From Bacteroidetes bacterium QS_3_64_15 (lineage in GTDB: Bacteria; Bacteroidota; Rhodothermia; Rhodothermales; Salinibacteraceae), in contig PXTN01000103.1 of the NCBI GenBank assembly GCA_003022565.1, positions 1 to 40,702 on the forward strand: 40,702 bases of DNA, in the 5' to 3' direction. Position numbers and translations under genes: made by a program. The notes below the pieces were generated by a model. That model worked only from the letters and a program-made list of their open reading frames with translations. It was not told the origin of the DNA and did no database searches. Shown here in pieces: positions 1-9,209 of this stretch (its first letter is position 1; every line of letters begins with the position of its first letter).

Positions 1-534
1 CTTGTTTTCGTACTGCGACGCGGCCTGTTCGTAGAGTTCAGCGGCCCGCTGGAGGGAGCCCTCGTTCTCCTGAATTGCAGCCTGAGCGGCAAACGCACTC
101 GCCCCGAGGAAGTCCTGCTCCTTCTCGAACCGCTGGAAATAGGTGCGGGCCCGGTCGTACTCTTCGAGCCGGTAGAGCGCATTGGCCGCGTAGAACGTGG
201 CGAGGTTGCCGGCGTCCGTATTGCTGTAGTTATCGGCAATCGTGAGGAGCCCCGTCCGGTCCCCCGCCCCGTCGAGGGCCTGCTGATAATTCCCCTGCTC
301 GTAGACGGGAAGGATTTGGCCAAGCTGCTGGTTGGCGGCCTGCTCCTGCTGCTGGTGATAGTAAATGTACCCGGGAATGGCCAGCACAAGCACGAGGAGC
401 GCCACGCCAATCCCCTGCGCCAACCGACGGTGCTCGTCGTAAAACAGCAAGGCCCGCGCATAGAGGTCGATAAAAAAGTTCTGCCGAAGCTCCTGGCGGC
501 GAGATTTTTTCTCGGGCGTCTCGAGGGCAGTCAT
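1..534 (-). CDS. TPR-containing membrane protein, partial (C-terminus outside window)
   Basis: The reading frame starts at ATG 534 and runs off the left edge after 178 codons. Residues 1-40 are charged and basic (EKKSRRQELRQ). A single membrane segment follows at about 39-58 (GIGVALLVLVLAIPGYIYY), and then come Gln-rich helices with alternating Ala/Tyr/Leu typical of tetratricopeptide repeats (YQQALDGA, ALYRLEEYDRARTYFQRF, AAELYEQAASQYENK). The topology suggests an N-terminal anchor with a periplasmic TPR domain, as in YfgM-like or other Bacteroidota TPR scaffold proteins. The partner is unknown. It is divergent from gap, with 361 nt between the two starts. The TPR reading is good; the exact family is uncertain because the end is missing. 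Confidence 0.8.
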   Translation of the reverse strand, partial: MTALETPEKKSRRQELRQNFFIDLYARALLFYDEHRRLAQGIGVALLVLVLAIPGYIYYHQQQEQAANQQLGQILPVYEQGNYQQALDGAGDRTGLLTIADNYSNTDAGNLATFYAANALYRLEEYDRARTYFQRFEKEQDFLGASAFAAQAAIQENEGSLQRAAELYEQAASQYENK

Positions 535-811
535 GTTCGACGGATGTCCAGGGTCCTATAAGTGCGAGAGTAGGGGGCCTAACACGGATGGGTCGGGTGG
601 GAGCCGGGTCCATCTGGGGTGGCGAATGCCGTTTAACGGTCCGCCATTCGTTCGTTTCCCCTCGACTCAGACCGATCGCCGACCGGGAAGGTTTTGCATG
701 TGATCTTTATTTATGAGAGAACCGGATTTTTATAACTTGGAGGTGCGTCACGTCCAGTGATGCTCTCCCTGGCACGGGGATCTTTCCGAAGATGTCTTCG
801 CGCGATACATT

Positions 812-841
812 ACATGGCGGTACGCCACATGGTGGTACGCC
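812..841. repeat. 15-bp tandem direct repeat upstream of gap
   Basis: Two adjacent copies of a 15-mer (acatggYggtacgcc, 812-826 and 827-841) differ at one base. A weaker third similarity follows to about 857. The pair lies 55-84 nt before the gap start codon, a position suited to a regulator-binding site or leader element. The function is not known. Confidence 0.6.
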
Positions 842-861
842 GTGGTCGTGGCGTGCCGTTC

Positions 862-876
862 GTTCGATCTTCGAAC
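862..876. promoter_or_regulatory. Perfect 6-bp palindrome before gap
   Basis: GTTCGA-tct-TCGAAC is a perfect inverted repeat with a 3-nt spacer, centred 27 nt before the gap ATG. It could be an operator or a small RNA hairpin in the leader. It is a sequence observation only, and the binding protein is unknown. Confidence 0.35.
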
Positions 877-880
877 CTAG

Positions 881-1906
<1,026 letters not shown>

Positions 1907-2002
1907 CACGAACTTAACCCCCCACCCGCCCCGAGGATCGGATCCTCCGCTCCGAGGCGGCACGGTGGATCGCCCGTCCTGCTCGCTCAGCCCCCACTCC
2001 TT

Positions 2003-3196
2003 ATGCGGAAGCTAACTCTCGACGACGTTGACGTACGCGGCGAGCGCGTCCTCATCCGTGTGGACTTCAACGTCCCTCTCGATACCACGGAGGATGGAAG
2101 TCCCCGTGTGGAAGATGATACTCGCATCCGGGCCGCCCTTCCCACCATTCGCCAGGTCCTCGACGATGGGGGCAAGGCCGTCCTCATCAGCCACCTGGGG
2201 CGACCCGGGGGGCAGCCCGATCCGGACCTGAGCCTCGCCTGCGTGGGCGACCACCTCGGCACGCTGATCGAAGAACGGGTGCGCTTCTCTAGCAATACCG
2301 TGGGGGAGACCGTCGGGGAGATCGTCAACGGCATGGGCGACGGAAGCGTCATTCTGCTGGAGAATACGCGGTTCGACGCCGGAGAGAAGTCAAACGACGA
2401 TACTTTCGCGCAGGCCCTGGCCGATCTGGCCGACGTGTACGTCAACGACGCCTTCGGGACGGCCCATCGCGCTCACGCCTCTACGGCCGGGGTGGCGGAG
2501 CACGTAGACGTGGCCGTCATGGGACGCCTCATGGAGAAAGAGCTTGAGGCGTTGACCCGCGTCCGCGACCACCCCGAGCACCCGACGGTTGCCATCCTCG
2601 GGGGCTCCAAGGTGTCCGACAAGCTTGGGACAATCGAGGCTCTTTCCGAGACGGCCGACCACCTGCTCATCGGTGGCGCCATGAGTTATACGTTCCTCAA
2701 GGCACTTGGTCGTGAAGTGGGAACTTCCCGCTTCGAAACCGACCGCTTGGACACCGCCGAATCGCTCTACGAGCAGGCGGGGGACACTCTCCATCTCCCG
2801 GACGATCACGTCGTCGCCGAGGCGGCGGAGGCGGACGTTGAACCCTCCGTGGTGAACAGCATTTCGGAGGACAAGATGGGGCTTGACATCGGACCCGACA
2901 CGATCGACACGTATCGAAACCTCATCCTCGATGCCTCCACGGTGGTGTGGAACGGGCCGATGGGGGTCTTCGAGATCGACCAGTTTGCGGAGGGGACGAT
3001 GGCGATTGCCAACGCGGTGGCCGACGCGACCGACGGCGGGGCGTTTTCCGTGGTCGGCGGGGGCGACTCGGTGTCGGCACTCGCCCAATCGGGGTGCACC
3101 GACCGCATCAGTCACGTCTCCACCGGCGGGGGCGCTCTGCTCACCTTCCTCGAAGGTGCTCCCCTTCCCGGCATCGAGGCTCTGACGGACGCGTAG
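2003..3196 (+). CDS. pgk: Phosphoglycerate kinase
   Basis: Phosphoglycerate kinase transfers the phosphate of 1,3-bisphosphoglycerate to ADP, the first ATP-forming step of glycolysis, in the cytoplasm. The family signature RVDFNVPL is at residues 20-27, the ILGGSKVSDK segment is in the hinge region, and the nucleotide-binding GGGDSVSAL is near the C-terminus. The full length is 397 aa, normal for bacteria. It follows gap at 96 nt. That gap holds a short palindrome (GAGGATC-g-GATCCTC) without a T-run, so I do not read it as a terminator. The start MRKLTLDDVDVRGERVLIRV matches the family. Confidence 0.97.
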   Translation: MRKLTLDDVDVRGERVLIRVDFNVPLDTTEDGSPRVEDDTRIRAALPTIRQVLDDGGKAVLISHLGRPGGQPDPDLSLACVGDHLGTLIEERVRFSSNTVGETVGEIVNGMGDGSVILLENTRFDAGEKSNDDTFAQALADLADVYVNDAFGTAHRAHASTAGVAEHVDVAVMGRLMEKELEALTRVRDHPEHPTVAILGGSKVSDKLGTIEALSETADHLLIGGAMSYTFLKALGREVGTSRFETDRLDTAESLYEQAGDTLHLPDDHVVAEAAEADVEPSVVNSISEDKMGLDIGPDTIDTYRNLILDASTVVWNGPMGVFEIDQFAEGTMAIANAVADATDGGAFSVVGGGDSVSALAQSGCTDRISHVSTGGGALLTFLEGAPLPGIEALTDA

Positions 3197-3259
3197 TCGC
3201 CTTCGCTCTCTGTGCACTACATGGCTCTTCAGAGCCCGAGGAGAGCAACTGAATTCTCT

Positions 3260-4204
3260 ATGCCCGCCCTCTCCGTATCGTCGCTGTCGAAAACCTACCG
3301 CACAGGGCTGCTGCGGCGATCGACGGTACAGGCCCTCGACGACGTGTCGCTGACGGTGGAAGAGGGCGCCATCTTCGGTCTCCTCGGCCCCAACGGGGCG
3401 GGCAAGACCACCCTCGTCAAGATTCTGCTCGGCCTCGTCCACCCCACGAGCGGCACGGCCCACCTCTTCGGCCGTCCCGCCGGAGACCCTGCCGCGCGCC
3501 AGCGGATCGGGTTCGTGCCCGAGAATCACCGCTTTCCGGGCTTTTTTACCGCCATGCAGACCCTGCACGCCTATGGCCGCCTCGCGGACGTGCCCCGCGC
3601 CGAGCGGATGGACCGCATCCTGGCCCTACTGGAGCGTCTTGATCTGGAAGGGCGCGGCGACTCGAAGGTCAAAACCTTCTCGAAGGGAATGCTGCAGCGC
3701 CTCGGGCTGGCGCAGGCCCTGCTCAGCGATCCGGACCTGCTGTTCCTCGATGAACCGACCGGCGGGGTCGATCCGGTGGGGCGCCGCGCCATCCGCGACA
3801 TTGTGCTGGAGCTGCGGGAGGAGGGGAAAACCATCTTCCTCAACTCGCACCTGCTCTCGGAGGTGGAGAAGGTGTGCACACAGATTGCCATCCTGCGCGA
3901 GGGGTCGCTGGTGCGGCAGGGGAGCGTGGAGGAGCTTACCGCCGTGGAGCGCGTGTACGACCTGGTCGCTACACCCGTCCCCGACGCGCTCCTGGACGAC
4001 CCGGACACTGCGCTCCAACCGGCTCCCGACGGGGCCCCGCCCAATCCCGACCTGGCCCAGTACCGCGTCCACGCCGACGACCGGACGACCCTCAACGCTG
4101 TGCTCGACCGCCTCCGCGGGGCCGACGTGGAGATCGAGTCGATCACGCCCCTGCGACAATCCCTCGAAGACTACTTCATCGACGTGGTGGATCCCCCTTC
4201 GTGA
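3260..4204 (+). CDS. ABC transporter ATP-binding protein (ABC-2 exporter type)
   Basis: Cytoplasmic ATPase subunit of an ABC transporter. Walker A GPNGAGKTT is at residues 43-51, the signature-like loop FSKGMLQRLGL at 140-150, and Walker B LLFLDEP at about 160-166, followed by the D-loop and the H-loop histidine (LNSHLL). A roughly 100-residue C-terminal extension is typical of ATPases paired with ABC-2 permeases (CcmA/NodI/GldA-like). An in-frame ATG lies at 3212, but I prefer ATG 3260. Its N-terminus MPALSVSSLSKTY matches the family, and a GGAG is present upstream. The permease gene follows after a 144-nt repeat array, so the two probably form one transporter. The substrate cannot be told. 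Confidence 0.9.
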   Translation: MPALSVSSLSKTYRTGLLRRSTVQALDDVSLTVEEGAIFGLLGPNGAGKTTLVKILLGLVHPTSGTAHLFGRPAGDPAARQRIGFVPENHRFPGFFTAMQTLHAYGRLADVPRAERMDRILALLERLDLEGRGDSKVKTFSKGMLQRLGLAQALLSDPDLLFLDEPTGGVDPVGRRAIRDIVLELREEGKTIFLNSHLLSEVEKVCTQIAILREGSLVRQGSVEELTAVERVYDLVATPVPDALLDDPDTALQPAPDGAPPNPDLAQYRVHADDRTTLNAVLDRLRGADVEIESITPLRQSLEDYFIDVVDPPS

Positions 4205-4269
4205 TGCGTGAGAACGTGATGCGGATTCCGCAATTCGGCGATCACCTCCACTCACCACCGTCCTCCCTC

Positions 4270-4348
4270 AACGCGGAACGCACAACGCCCAACGCTTACC
4301 GCCCACACGCCCAAACGCCCGTACGCAAAACCCAAACGCCCACACGCA
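4270..4348 (+). repeat. Heptamer repeat array abutting the ABC permease start codon
   Basis: From 4270 the sequence reads as consecutive degenerate 7-mers (AACGCGG, AACGCAC, AACGCCC, AACGCTT, ACCGCCC). Further 7- to 8-nt units with ACGCCC or ACGCA follow up to 4348, directly against the ATG at 4349. There are about eleven units with core ACGCNNN. It is non-coding and probably lies in the 5' leader of the permease gene. It shares its core with arrays elsewhere in this window. Confidence 0.8.
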
Positions 4349-5197
4349 ATGCGCCCGTTGCTCGGCCTCGTTCTCATCACGTTTCGGGAGCTCTGGGCCC
4401 GCAAAATTGTGCTGGGGCTCTTCATCATCAGCTCGCTGGTCCTGCTGGCCGTGACCTTCGCGCTCAACCTTGACGTGGTGGAGGGGTCGCTCGCCGGCAT
4501 TCGGCTCTTCGGACAGGAGGCCACGCCCGAGGACCTGGCCGAGGGGGACACGCCCCCCCTCACGCTCAACCGCGTGGTGATCGCTGTCGAGTCCGTCGTG
4601 GCCGGGGCGGCGTACTGGATCGGGATCCTGCTGGCCCTCTTTGCCTCCGCCTCCCTCTTCCCCGACCTGCAGTCAGCCGGACGGGTCGAACTGCTCCTCT
4701 CCAAACCGGTCAGCCGCACGAAGGCCTTGTTCGGGCACGTGCTGGGGGTGTGGAGCGCCATCGCCGTGCTCACGCTCTACCTCATGGGCGGTGTCTGGAT
4801 CATCATGTCGCTGAAGACGGGCGTCTGGAATCCGCGTTTCCTGCTTTCTCTGCTCATCGTGGTGGGCATGTTCGCGGTGATGTACGCTGCCGTCATGCTG
4901 ATGGGCGTGTGGACCGAAAGCACCGCCTTAGGGCTCATCGTCTCATACGGTCTTATTTTCGTGTCGATGGTCCTCGCAGCGGCCAATCAGATCAGCCCCA
5001 CGCTCGGTCCCGTGGGCCGACCCGTGTTCTGGGGACTCTACCACATGCTCCCCAACTTCACGGAGGTCACCCAAATTGTGTCGACCCTCGCCGAGGGCAA
5101 CGCGGTCTCGTCGTGGTATCCCTTCTTCTCCTCCCTCCTGTTCGGGGGCGCGGCCTACGCCGTTACCGGCTACTGGTTTGCCCGGCGGGACTTTTAG
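4349..5197 (+). CDS. ABC-2 type transporter permease
   Basis: Inner-membrane permease of 282 aa with about six hydrophobic segments (roughly residues 23-40, 78-98, 130-150, 160-182, 188-206 and 255-275). It has the first-loop helix RELWARK before TM1 that is common in ABC-2 permeases (ABC2_membrane_2/GldF-like). It lies downstream of the ABC ATPase in the same direction and is its likely partner. The start at ATG 4349 is fixed by family-like MRPLLGLVLITFRELWA and by the repeat array that ends just before it. There are no transport-specific residues, so the substrate is unknown. Confidence 0.88.
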   Translation: MRPLLGLVLITFRELWARKIVLGLFIISSLVLLAVTFALNLDVVEGSLAGIRLFGQEATPEDLAEGDTPPLTLNRVVIAVESVVAGAAYWIGILLALFASASLFPDLQSAGRVELLLSKPVSRTKALFGHVLGVWSAIAVLTLYLMGGVWIIMSLKTGVWNPRFLLSLLIVVGMFAVMYAAVMLMGVWTESTALGLIVSYGLIFVSMVLAAANQISPTLGPVGRPVFWGLYHMLPNFTEVTQIVSTLAEGNAVSSWYPFFSSLLFGGAAYAVTGYWFARRDF

Positions 5198-5258
5198 GGG
5201 TCCATGCCCCAATTCGCCTTCATCATCAGGGCGCACGCGGAGGGGCTCTCTTCGTATG

Positions 5259-5392
5259 TATTCCGTACTGCGTAGTGCGTATTGCATAAGAACATCTTGC
5301 GCAAGAACATCTCCAAGATACCCCGACAGCACCGACAGCCATCGGGAAGGCTGCAATACGAGATACGCAATACGAGATAGCGTAATACGCAA
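5259..5392. repeat. Inverted heptamer array A (hairpin-forming)
   Basis: The left arm 5259-5286 is four 7-mers (GTATTCC, GTACTGC, GTAGTGC, GTATTGC). The right arm, about 5352-5392, carries complementary units (GCAATAC, GAGATAC, GCAATAC, GTAATAC). The arms could pair across a central segment of about 65 nt. It lies between the ABC permease stop and the DDAH-like gene and contains no ORF. Confidence 0.75.
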
Positions 5393-5449
5393 CCAGGCTC
5401 ATTCCGCCCCCTTTAACCGCCCCCTCCGACCCCTTCCCCACTGCTCCAC

Positions 5450-6343
5450 ATGGTCTACCAAACGCTCGACGCCCTCGACGTTCAGTTGAAGGATCTGCCG
5501 GTCCTCCCTCCCCCAAACCGGGTCGTTCTCACTACTCCCACCCACTTCGACGTCGAATACGTGATCAATCCCCACATGTCGGAGAACGTGGGGGCCGTGC
5601 GCAAAGAGGTGGCCTGGCAGCAGTGGAAGGCCGTCCGCGCCGCGTACACTGCCCTCGACCGGAAACCGGTCGTGGTCAACGGCCAGCCCGGCCTCCCGGA
5701 CATGGTGTTCTGTGCAAACCAGACCCTTCCCTTCTACAATCCCGGTGCCGACACGAAGGGCGTCGTCCTCAGCCGCATGCACAGCGAGCATCGGGAGGGC
5801 GAGGTGCCCTACTACGACCGATTTTTCGAGGACATGGGGTACGCCGTGAAGACACTCCGCGAGGACCTGGACGCGGATTTTGAAGGGATGGGCGACGCCC
5901 TCTGGCACCCGACACGCCGTCTGTTGTGGGGCGGGTACGGCTACCGGACGAGCCCGGAGGCGTACGAGGCACTGAGCGACCTGCTGGACGTGCCGGTCGT
6001 GCTGCTCCGCCTCACCGATCCCGACTACTACCACCTCGACACCTGCCTGTGCCCGCTCGACGCGGAGCACGCCCTCGTGGCCCCCGACGCATTCGACGAC
6101 ACCGGCCGGGCCCTCATCGAGTCGTTCTTCGACACGCTCATCGAGGTGCCGGACCATGAAGCGCGTCACCAGCTCGCCTGCAACGGCCACTGCCCCGACG
6201 GCACACACGTGTTGATTCAGGAAGGCTGCGAGCAAACGAACGAGCGACTGCGAGAGCACAACTTCGTCCCCGTTGAACTGGACACGAGCGAGTTTTTGAA
6301 GGCGGGGGGCTCGGTCTTCTGCATGAAACAGATGATCTGGTGA
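5450..6343 (+). CDS. DDAH/arginine deiminase-fold hydrolase (amidinotransferase family)
   Basis: A 297-aa member of the pentein superfamily, which hydrolyses or transfers guanidino groups (dimethylarginine, arginine or related substrates). Visible motifs are the substrate-loop PDMVFCANQ, the acidic FEGMGD, the catalytic His in YYHLDTCLCPL and the catalytic Cys291 in GGSVFCMKQ at the extreme C-terminus, so the active site looks complete. The closest functional class is probably N,N-dimethylarginine dimethylaminohydrolase, giving citrulline and dimethylamine. Arginine deiminase or amidinotransferase activity cannot be excluded from sequence. It stands alone between two heptamer arrays. The start ATG 5450 follows a pyrimidine-rich leader. 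Confidence 0.82.
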   Translation: MVYQTLDALDVQLKDLPVLPPPNRVVLTTPTHFDVEYVINPHMSENVGAVRKEVAWQQWKAVRAAYTALDRKPVVVNGQPGLPDMVFCANQTLPFYNPGADTKGVVLSRMHSEHREGEVPYYDRFFEDMGYAVKTLREDLDADFEGMGDALWHPTRRLLWGGYGYRTSPEAYEALSDLLDVPVVLLRLTDPDYYHLDTCLCPLDAEHALVAPDAFDDTGRALIESFFDTLIEVPDHEARHQLACNGHCPDGTHVLIQEGCEQTNERLREHNFVPVELDTSEFLKAGGSVFCMKQMIW

Positions 6344-6399
6344 ATGCACGAACCAGAACGACCAGTGCAGCGGGGCGGAAAATTGTGAGGGCTCCTCCG

Positions 6400-6466
6400 C
6401 GTAGTGGGTATTCCGTATTGCGTATTTCGTATCGCGTGTTTTCCTTACGCATTACGCAGTACGCAC
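6400..6466. repeat. Inverted heptamer array B (hairpin-forming)
   Basis: Four exact-period 7-mers (GTATTCC, GTATTGC, GTATTTC, GTATCGC) run on the left. On the right, after a short centre, come three units TTACGCA, TTACGCA and GTACGCA. The arms align as an imperfect stem of about 23 bp. It lies between the DDAH-like gene and the glycosyltransferase gene. Confidence 0.8.
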
Positions 6467-6524
6467 TCCTCCTGTCTCGAAGCATTCGGCGGACCAAACT
6501 GTCTCGATTCCCGCCTGGAGTGAA

Positions 6525-7238
6525 GTGACACATCCACAGCTCATCTCGGTCATCATTCCGACTCTGAACGAGGAAAGCACACTCGGCGCCACGCTGCGTC
6601 GCCTCCAGCGGCAGGAGGAACCGTTTGAACTCATCGTCGTGGACGGGCGCTCGGAGGACGAGACGCGGGCGGTCGCCTGCTCCCAGGGGGCCACCGTACT
6701 TCAGGCCCCGCGGGGCCGCGCCTCACAGATGAACCGAGGGGCCGAAGCAGCCACCGGCCGTGTCTTTCTGTTTCTGCACGCCGATACCCTCCTTCCCCCG
6801 GACGGCCTGTCGACCATCCGGAGCGCGCTCAACGATCCCGACACGTCCAGCGGCACCTTCCGGCTTCAGTTTGACGACCCAACCCCCCTGCTCCACTTCT
6901 ACGCCCAGTGCACCCGCTGGCCGTGGATCCGGCTCTGCTTTGGCGACCGGGGGCAGTTCGCGGAGCGGTCGGCATTCGAGGCTGTAGGCGGGTTTCCGGA
7001 ATGGCCCCTCTTTGAAGACCTCGAGCTCGCGTCGCGCCTCCGCGAGCACGGGGGCTTCCGCTTCCTCGACACCGCCGTGACCACCTCGGCCCGGCGGTTT
7101 CGCCGGTGCGGCACCCTTCGCCAGCAGCTTCGCAACCTGTACCTGTGGAGCCACTACATGTGGGGCACCGATCCGGAGCGGGTCGCGCACCGTTACCACG
7201 GCCCCGCCCCGGACGCGGAAACGCAGCCCCAGTCCTGA
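6525..7238 (+). CDS. Family 2 glycosyltransferase (TIGR04283-like)
   Basis: A 237-aa GT-A type glycosyltransferase. The N-terminus ISVIIPTLNEESTLG is the nucleotide-sugar-binding start of GT2. IVVDGRSEDET and LFLHADTLLP supply the DXD-like metal site, and FEDLELASRL is the usual catalytic-base region. The motif RGRASQMNRGA is typical of the TIGR04283 subgroup, which is often found near selenium- or arsenic-related radical SAM genes, though none is here. The start is GTG 6525 with GGAG four bases upstream, a tight spacing. The product is probably cytoplasmic or membrane-associated; the acceptor is unknown. Confidence 0.87.
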   Translation: MTHPQLISVIIPTLNEESTLGATLRRLQRQEEPFELIVVDGRSEDETRAVACSQGATVLQAPRGRASQMNRGAEAATGRVFLFLHADTLLPPDGLSTIRSALNDPDTSSGTFRLQFDDPTPLLHFYAQCTRWPWIRLCFGDRGQFAERSAFEAVGGFPEWPLFEDLELASRLREHGGFRFLDTAVTTSARRFRRCGTLRQQLRNLYLWSHYMWGTDPERVAHRYHGPAPDAETQPQS

Positions 7239-7301
7239 ACCGCCGACGGGGCCGAAAAGTGATAACTTCGTAACGGCCCTTGCGGTTCTACGATCTTCGT
7301 A

Positions 7302-7319
7302 ATACTAAATGAGTAGTAT
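7302..7319. promoter_or_regulatory. Putative BlaI-type operator palindrome
   Basis: ATACTA-aatgag-TAGTAT is a perfect 6-bp inverted repeat immediately before the repressor gene. BlaI/MecI repressors bind dyads built around TACT/AGTA half-sites next to their own genes, so this is a credible autoregulatory operator. It overlaps the first possible ATG (7309), which argues for the later start at 7342. Confidence 0.55.
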
Positions 7320-7341
7320 CAAATCAGAAAGACACCCTGCT

Positions 7342-7758
7342 ATGCAACGCAAATCTCTGACGCACCTCGGCGAAACCGAAATGGAGGTCCTGCACCACGT
7401 GTGGGACCTCGGGGAGGCCACCGTGGCCGACGTCCGCGAGCGCATCCTCGAGGACCGCGAAGTGGCGTACACCACGGTCATGACAGTGCTGAAGACGCTG
7501 GCCGAGAAAGGCTACCTCGAGTATTACAAAGAGGGCCGATCCTACGTCTACGAGCCCGCTCAGGCCCCGGACGCGGTGCAACACAGCCTCCTGCAGCGGC
7601 TGATGGAGAAGGTTTTTCAGGGCTCGCCCTCCGCCCTCGTGCAAACGCTGGTGCGGCGGGAGGATCTGTCCGACGACGAGCGGGAAGAAATCAAGGTCCT
7701 TATCGACGCCCTTGAGGAAGAGGAACACGATTCCGATGACGTGGACCGCGATGCTTGA
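7342..7758 (+). CDS. BlaI/MecI-family transcriptional repressor
   Basis: Winged-helix repressor of the penicillinase-repressor family, about 138 aa. THLGETEMEVLHHVW starts the DNA-binding domain, and VAYTTVMTVLKTLAEKGYL is the recognition helix and wing region. The C-terminal helices mediate dimerisation and carry the site cleaved by M56 sensors in BlaR1/MecR1 systems. An in-frame ATG at 7309 would add 11 residues, but it lies inside the putative operator, so 7342 is preferred. Its stop overlaps the start of the first M56 gene (ATGCTTGA), implying translational coupling. With the two M56 proteases it forms a signal-transduction operon. No beta-lactamase gene is visible nearby, so the regulated target is open. 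Confidence 0.9.
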   Translation: MQRKSLTHLGETEMEVLHHVWDLGEATVADVRERILEDREVAYTTVMTVLKTLAEKGYLEYYKEGRSYVYEPAQAPDAVQHSLLQRLMEKVFQGSPSALVQTLVRREDLSDDEREEIKVLIDALEEEEHDSDDVDRDA

Positions 7759-9154
7759 CATTCTGGCTGACCTCGGGACCGCAACGGTCGAATCTCTCTG
7801 GCTTCCCGTCCTGGCGTGGACGATCCTCGCTATGACGGCATACGGCGTGCTCCAACGCTGCCGACTCGGCGTGCACCTCCAATACCGCGTTCGGCAAGGG
7901 CTCCTCATTGCGCTGCCGATCGGCCTCCTCCTCGGTGTCACCACCTCTTGGGTCTCGAACCTTGGTCTCTTCTCCCCCGGCATCCAGGCCCCGCTTGACC
8001 TTTCTGGACCTGGCGCTGCCCGTTCTCCTTTTCCCGAGGCAACCTCATCGTCTGCGCTCCCGTCGTGGTCGTGGCTGCACGCTGTGGGGCTTCTCACCGT
8101 TGCCGCTTGTGGGATCGGAGCTTATCGGTTGACTCAATTCCTGGCCGATGCCCTCGCACTGGTTCGCGTTCGGAACCAGAGCGACTTTCGCACCCGACCT
8201 TCCGTCCAACACCTTACGGACCGGCTTGCCGATGACATGGACATCCAGCGATCCGTACGCACGCGGATTGCTCCGGGCGACATCGTGCCGCAAACGGTGG
8301 GCTTCTTTCGTCCAACGATCATCCTGCCGGAGACCCTGACCGAGGACCGCGCTGCACTGCGGATGACCCTCACGCACGAGCTCGTCCACGTCCGGCGCTA
8401 CGATTGTGTGGCCCAGTGGGTCGAGCACCTCGTCGCCTCGGCGCTTGCTGTCCATCCCGGCGTCGGGATTCTGTGCCGATCCATTGCCCACTTCCGTGAG
8501 CAGTCATGCGACGCCGCGGTTCTGGGCACGGAAGCGGTGGGGCGCTCGCAATACGCCACCCTGCTGTATCGATTCTCGACCCCTCTGAATTCGCGCAACA
8601 GCGTCGCACTCCGAATCGGGGACGCTGACTCCTCTCTCCAAAATCGGATTCGAGCCATGCACGAACACCCGTCCTCAGCAGATTCCACGTCGCTCCTCAC
8701 CGGTTTCACCCTCAGCGTTCTGATCGTAGGCCTGACCGTCGGTGTTGCTGCCTGCTCGGATTTCGGGGGCAAAGCACCCCCTTCTACAGCGGAGCCCAAG
8801 GCTCAGTCCGCCAATCGCTCCGAGGCCCTTCTCTCAGGACGCGTGGTCGACCGTCAAACCGGAGATCCGATTCCGCGCGTCAACATCATTCGGGCCTATG
8901 GGGCAGACGAGCAATCGTCCCGGGACGGATTCGGAGAAGGTATTGGTTCGACGAACGGGAACGGTGAATTCACGGCCTCCAATTTGTCCCCTGGCTCGCA
9001 CCAATTGATCATCTCCTGCGTCGGCTACGAGCGCAAAACCAGGGAAATCACCCTCAGGGCCGGACATCCCCGGACGGTGACGATTAAGATTCAACGTGAG
9101 ACGATGTCGCTACAGGGGGTCGAAGTAGACGCACCTCGGACACGAAATGAGTGA
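7751..9154 (+). CDS. M56 family (BlaR1-like) membrane metalloprotease with CarboxypepD_reg-like C-terminus
   Basis: A 467-aa inner-membrane sensor protease. Four hydrophobic segments lie near residues 7-30, 50-68, 105-128 and 316-334. The zinc site HELVH (209-213) and the downstream Glu of REQSCDAAVL match peptidase family M56. After the last membrane segment the periplasmic part reads as a CarboxypepD_reg/DUF4480-like beta domain (SGRVVDRQTGDPIPRVNI to VTIKIQ) in place of a penicillin-binding sensor. The fourth segment ends in VGVAACSD, which resembles a lipobox. The start at 7751 is chosen because MLDIL and the preceding bases (ACCGCGATGCTTGACAT) recur in the next gene. An earlier in-frame ATG at 7712 would overlap blaI further. 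It probably cleaves the BlaI-type repressor upon a cell-envelope signal. Confidence 0.88.
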   Translation: MLDILADLGTATVESLWLPVLAWTILAMTAYGVLQRCRLGVHLQYRVRQGLLIALPIGLLLGVTTSWVSNLGLFSPGIQAPLDLSGPGAARSPFPEATSSSALPSWSWLHAVGLLTVAACGIGAYRLTQFLADALALVRVRNQSDFRTRPSVQHLTDRLADDMDIQRSVRTRIAPGDIVPQTVGFFRPTIILPETLTEDRAALRMTLTHELVHVRRYDCVAQWVEHLVASALAVHPGVGILCRSIAHFREQSCDAAVLGTEAVGRSQYATLLYRFSTPLNSRNSVALRIGDADSSLQNRIRAMHEHPSSADSTSLLTGFTLSVLIVGLTVGVAACSDFGGKAPPSTAEPKAQSANRSEALLSGRVVDRQTGDPIPRVNIIRAYGADEQSSRDGFGEGIGSTNGNGEFTASNLSPGSHQLIISCVGYERKTREITLRAGHPRTVTIKIQRETMSLQGVEVDAPRTRNE

Positions 9155-9209
9155 GAAGGACGATCGAGAATCCCTCAACAACTGGACGCCAAACATGTGG
9201 TGAACCGCG

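Noticed and set aside
1925-1965. Terminator between gap and pgk
   Set aside because: Palindromes are present but with no T-run, and the two genes are consecutive steps of one pathway.
2390-3568. 392-codon minus-strand frame opposite pgk
   Set aside because: It has the same character as other shadow frames and overlaps two conserved genes.
4270-4348. CRISPR-like array
   Set aside because: The units are 7-8 nt without spacers of constant length, and no cas genes are present.
4750-5289. 179-codon plus-strand frame overlapping the ABC permease
   Set aside because: It is out of frame with a membrane protein of clear topology and has shadow-frame composition.
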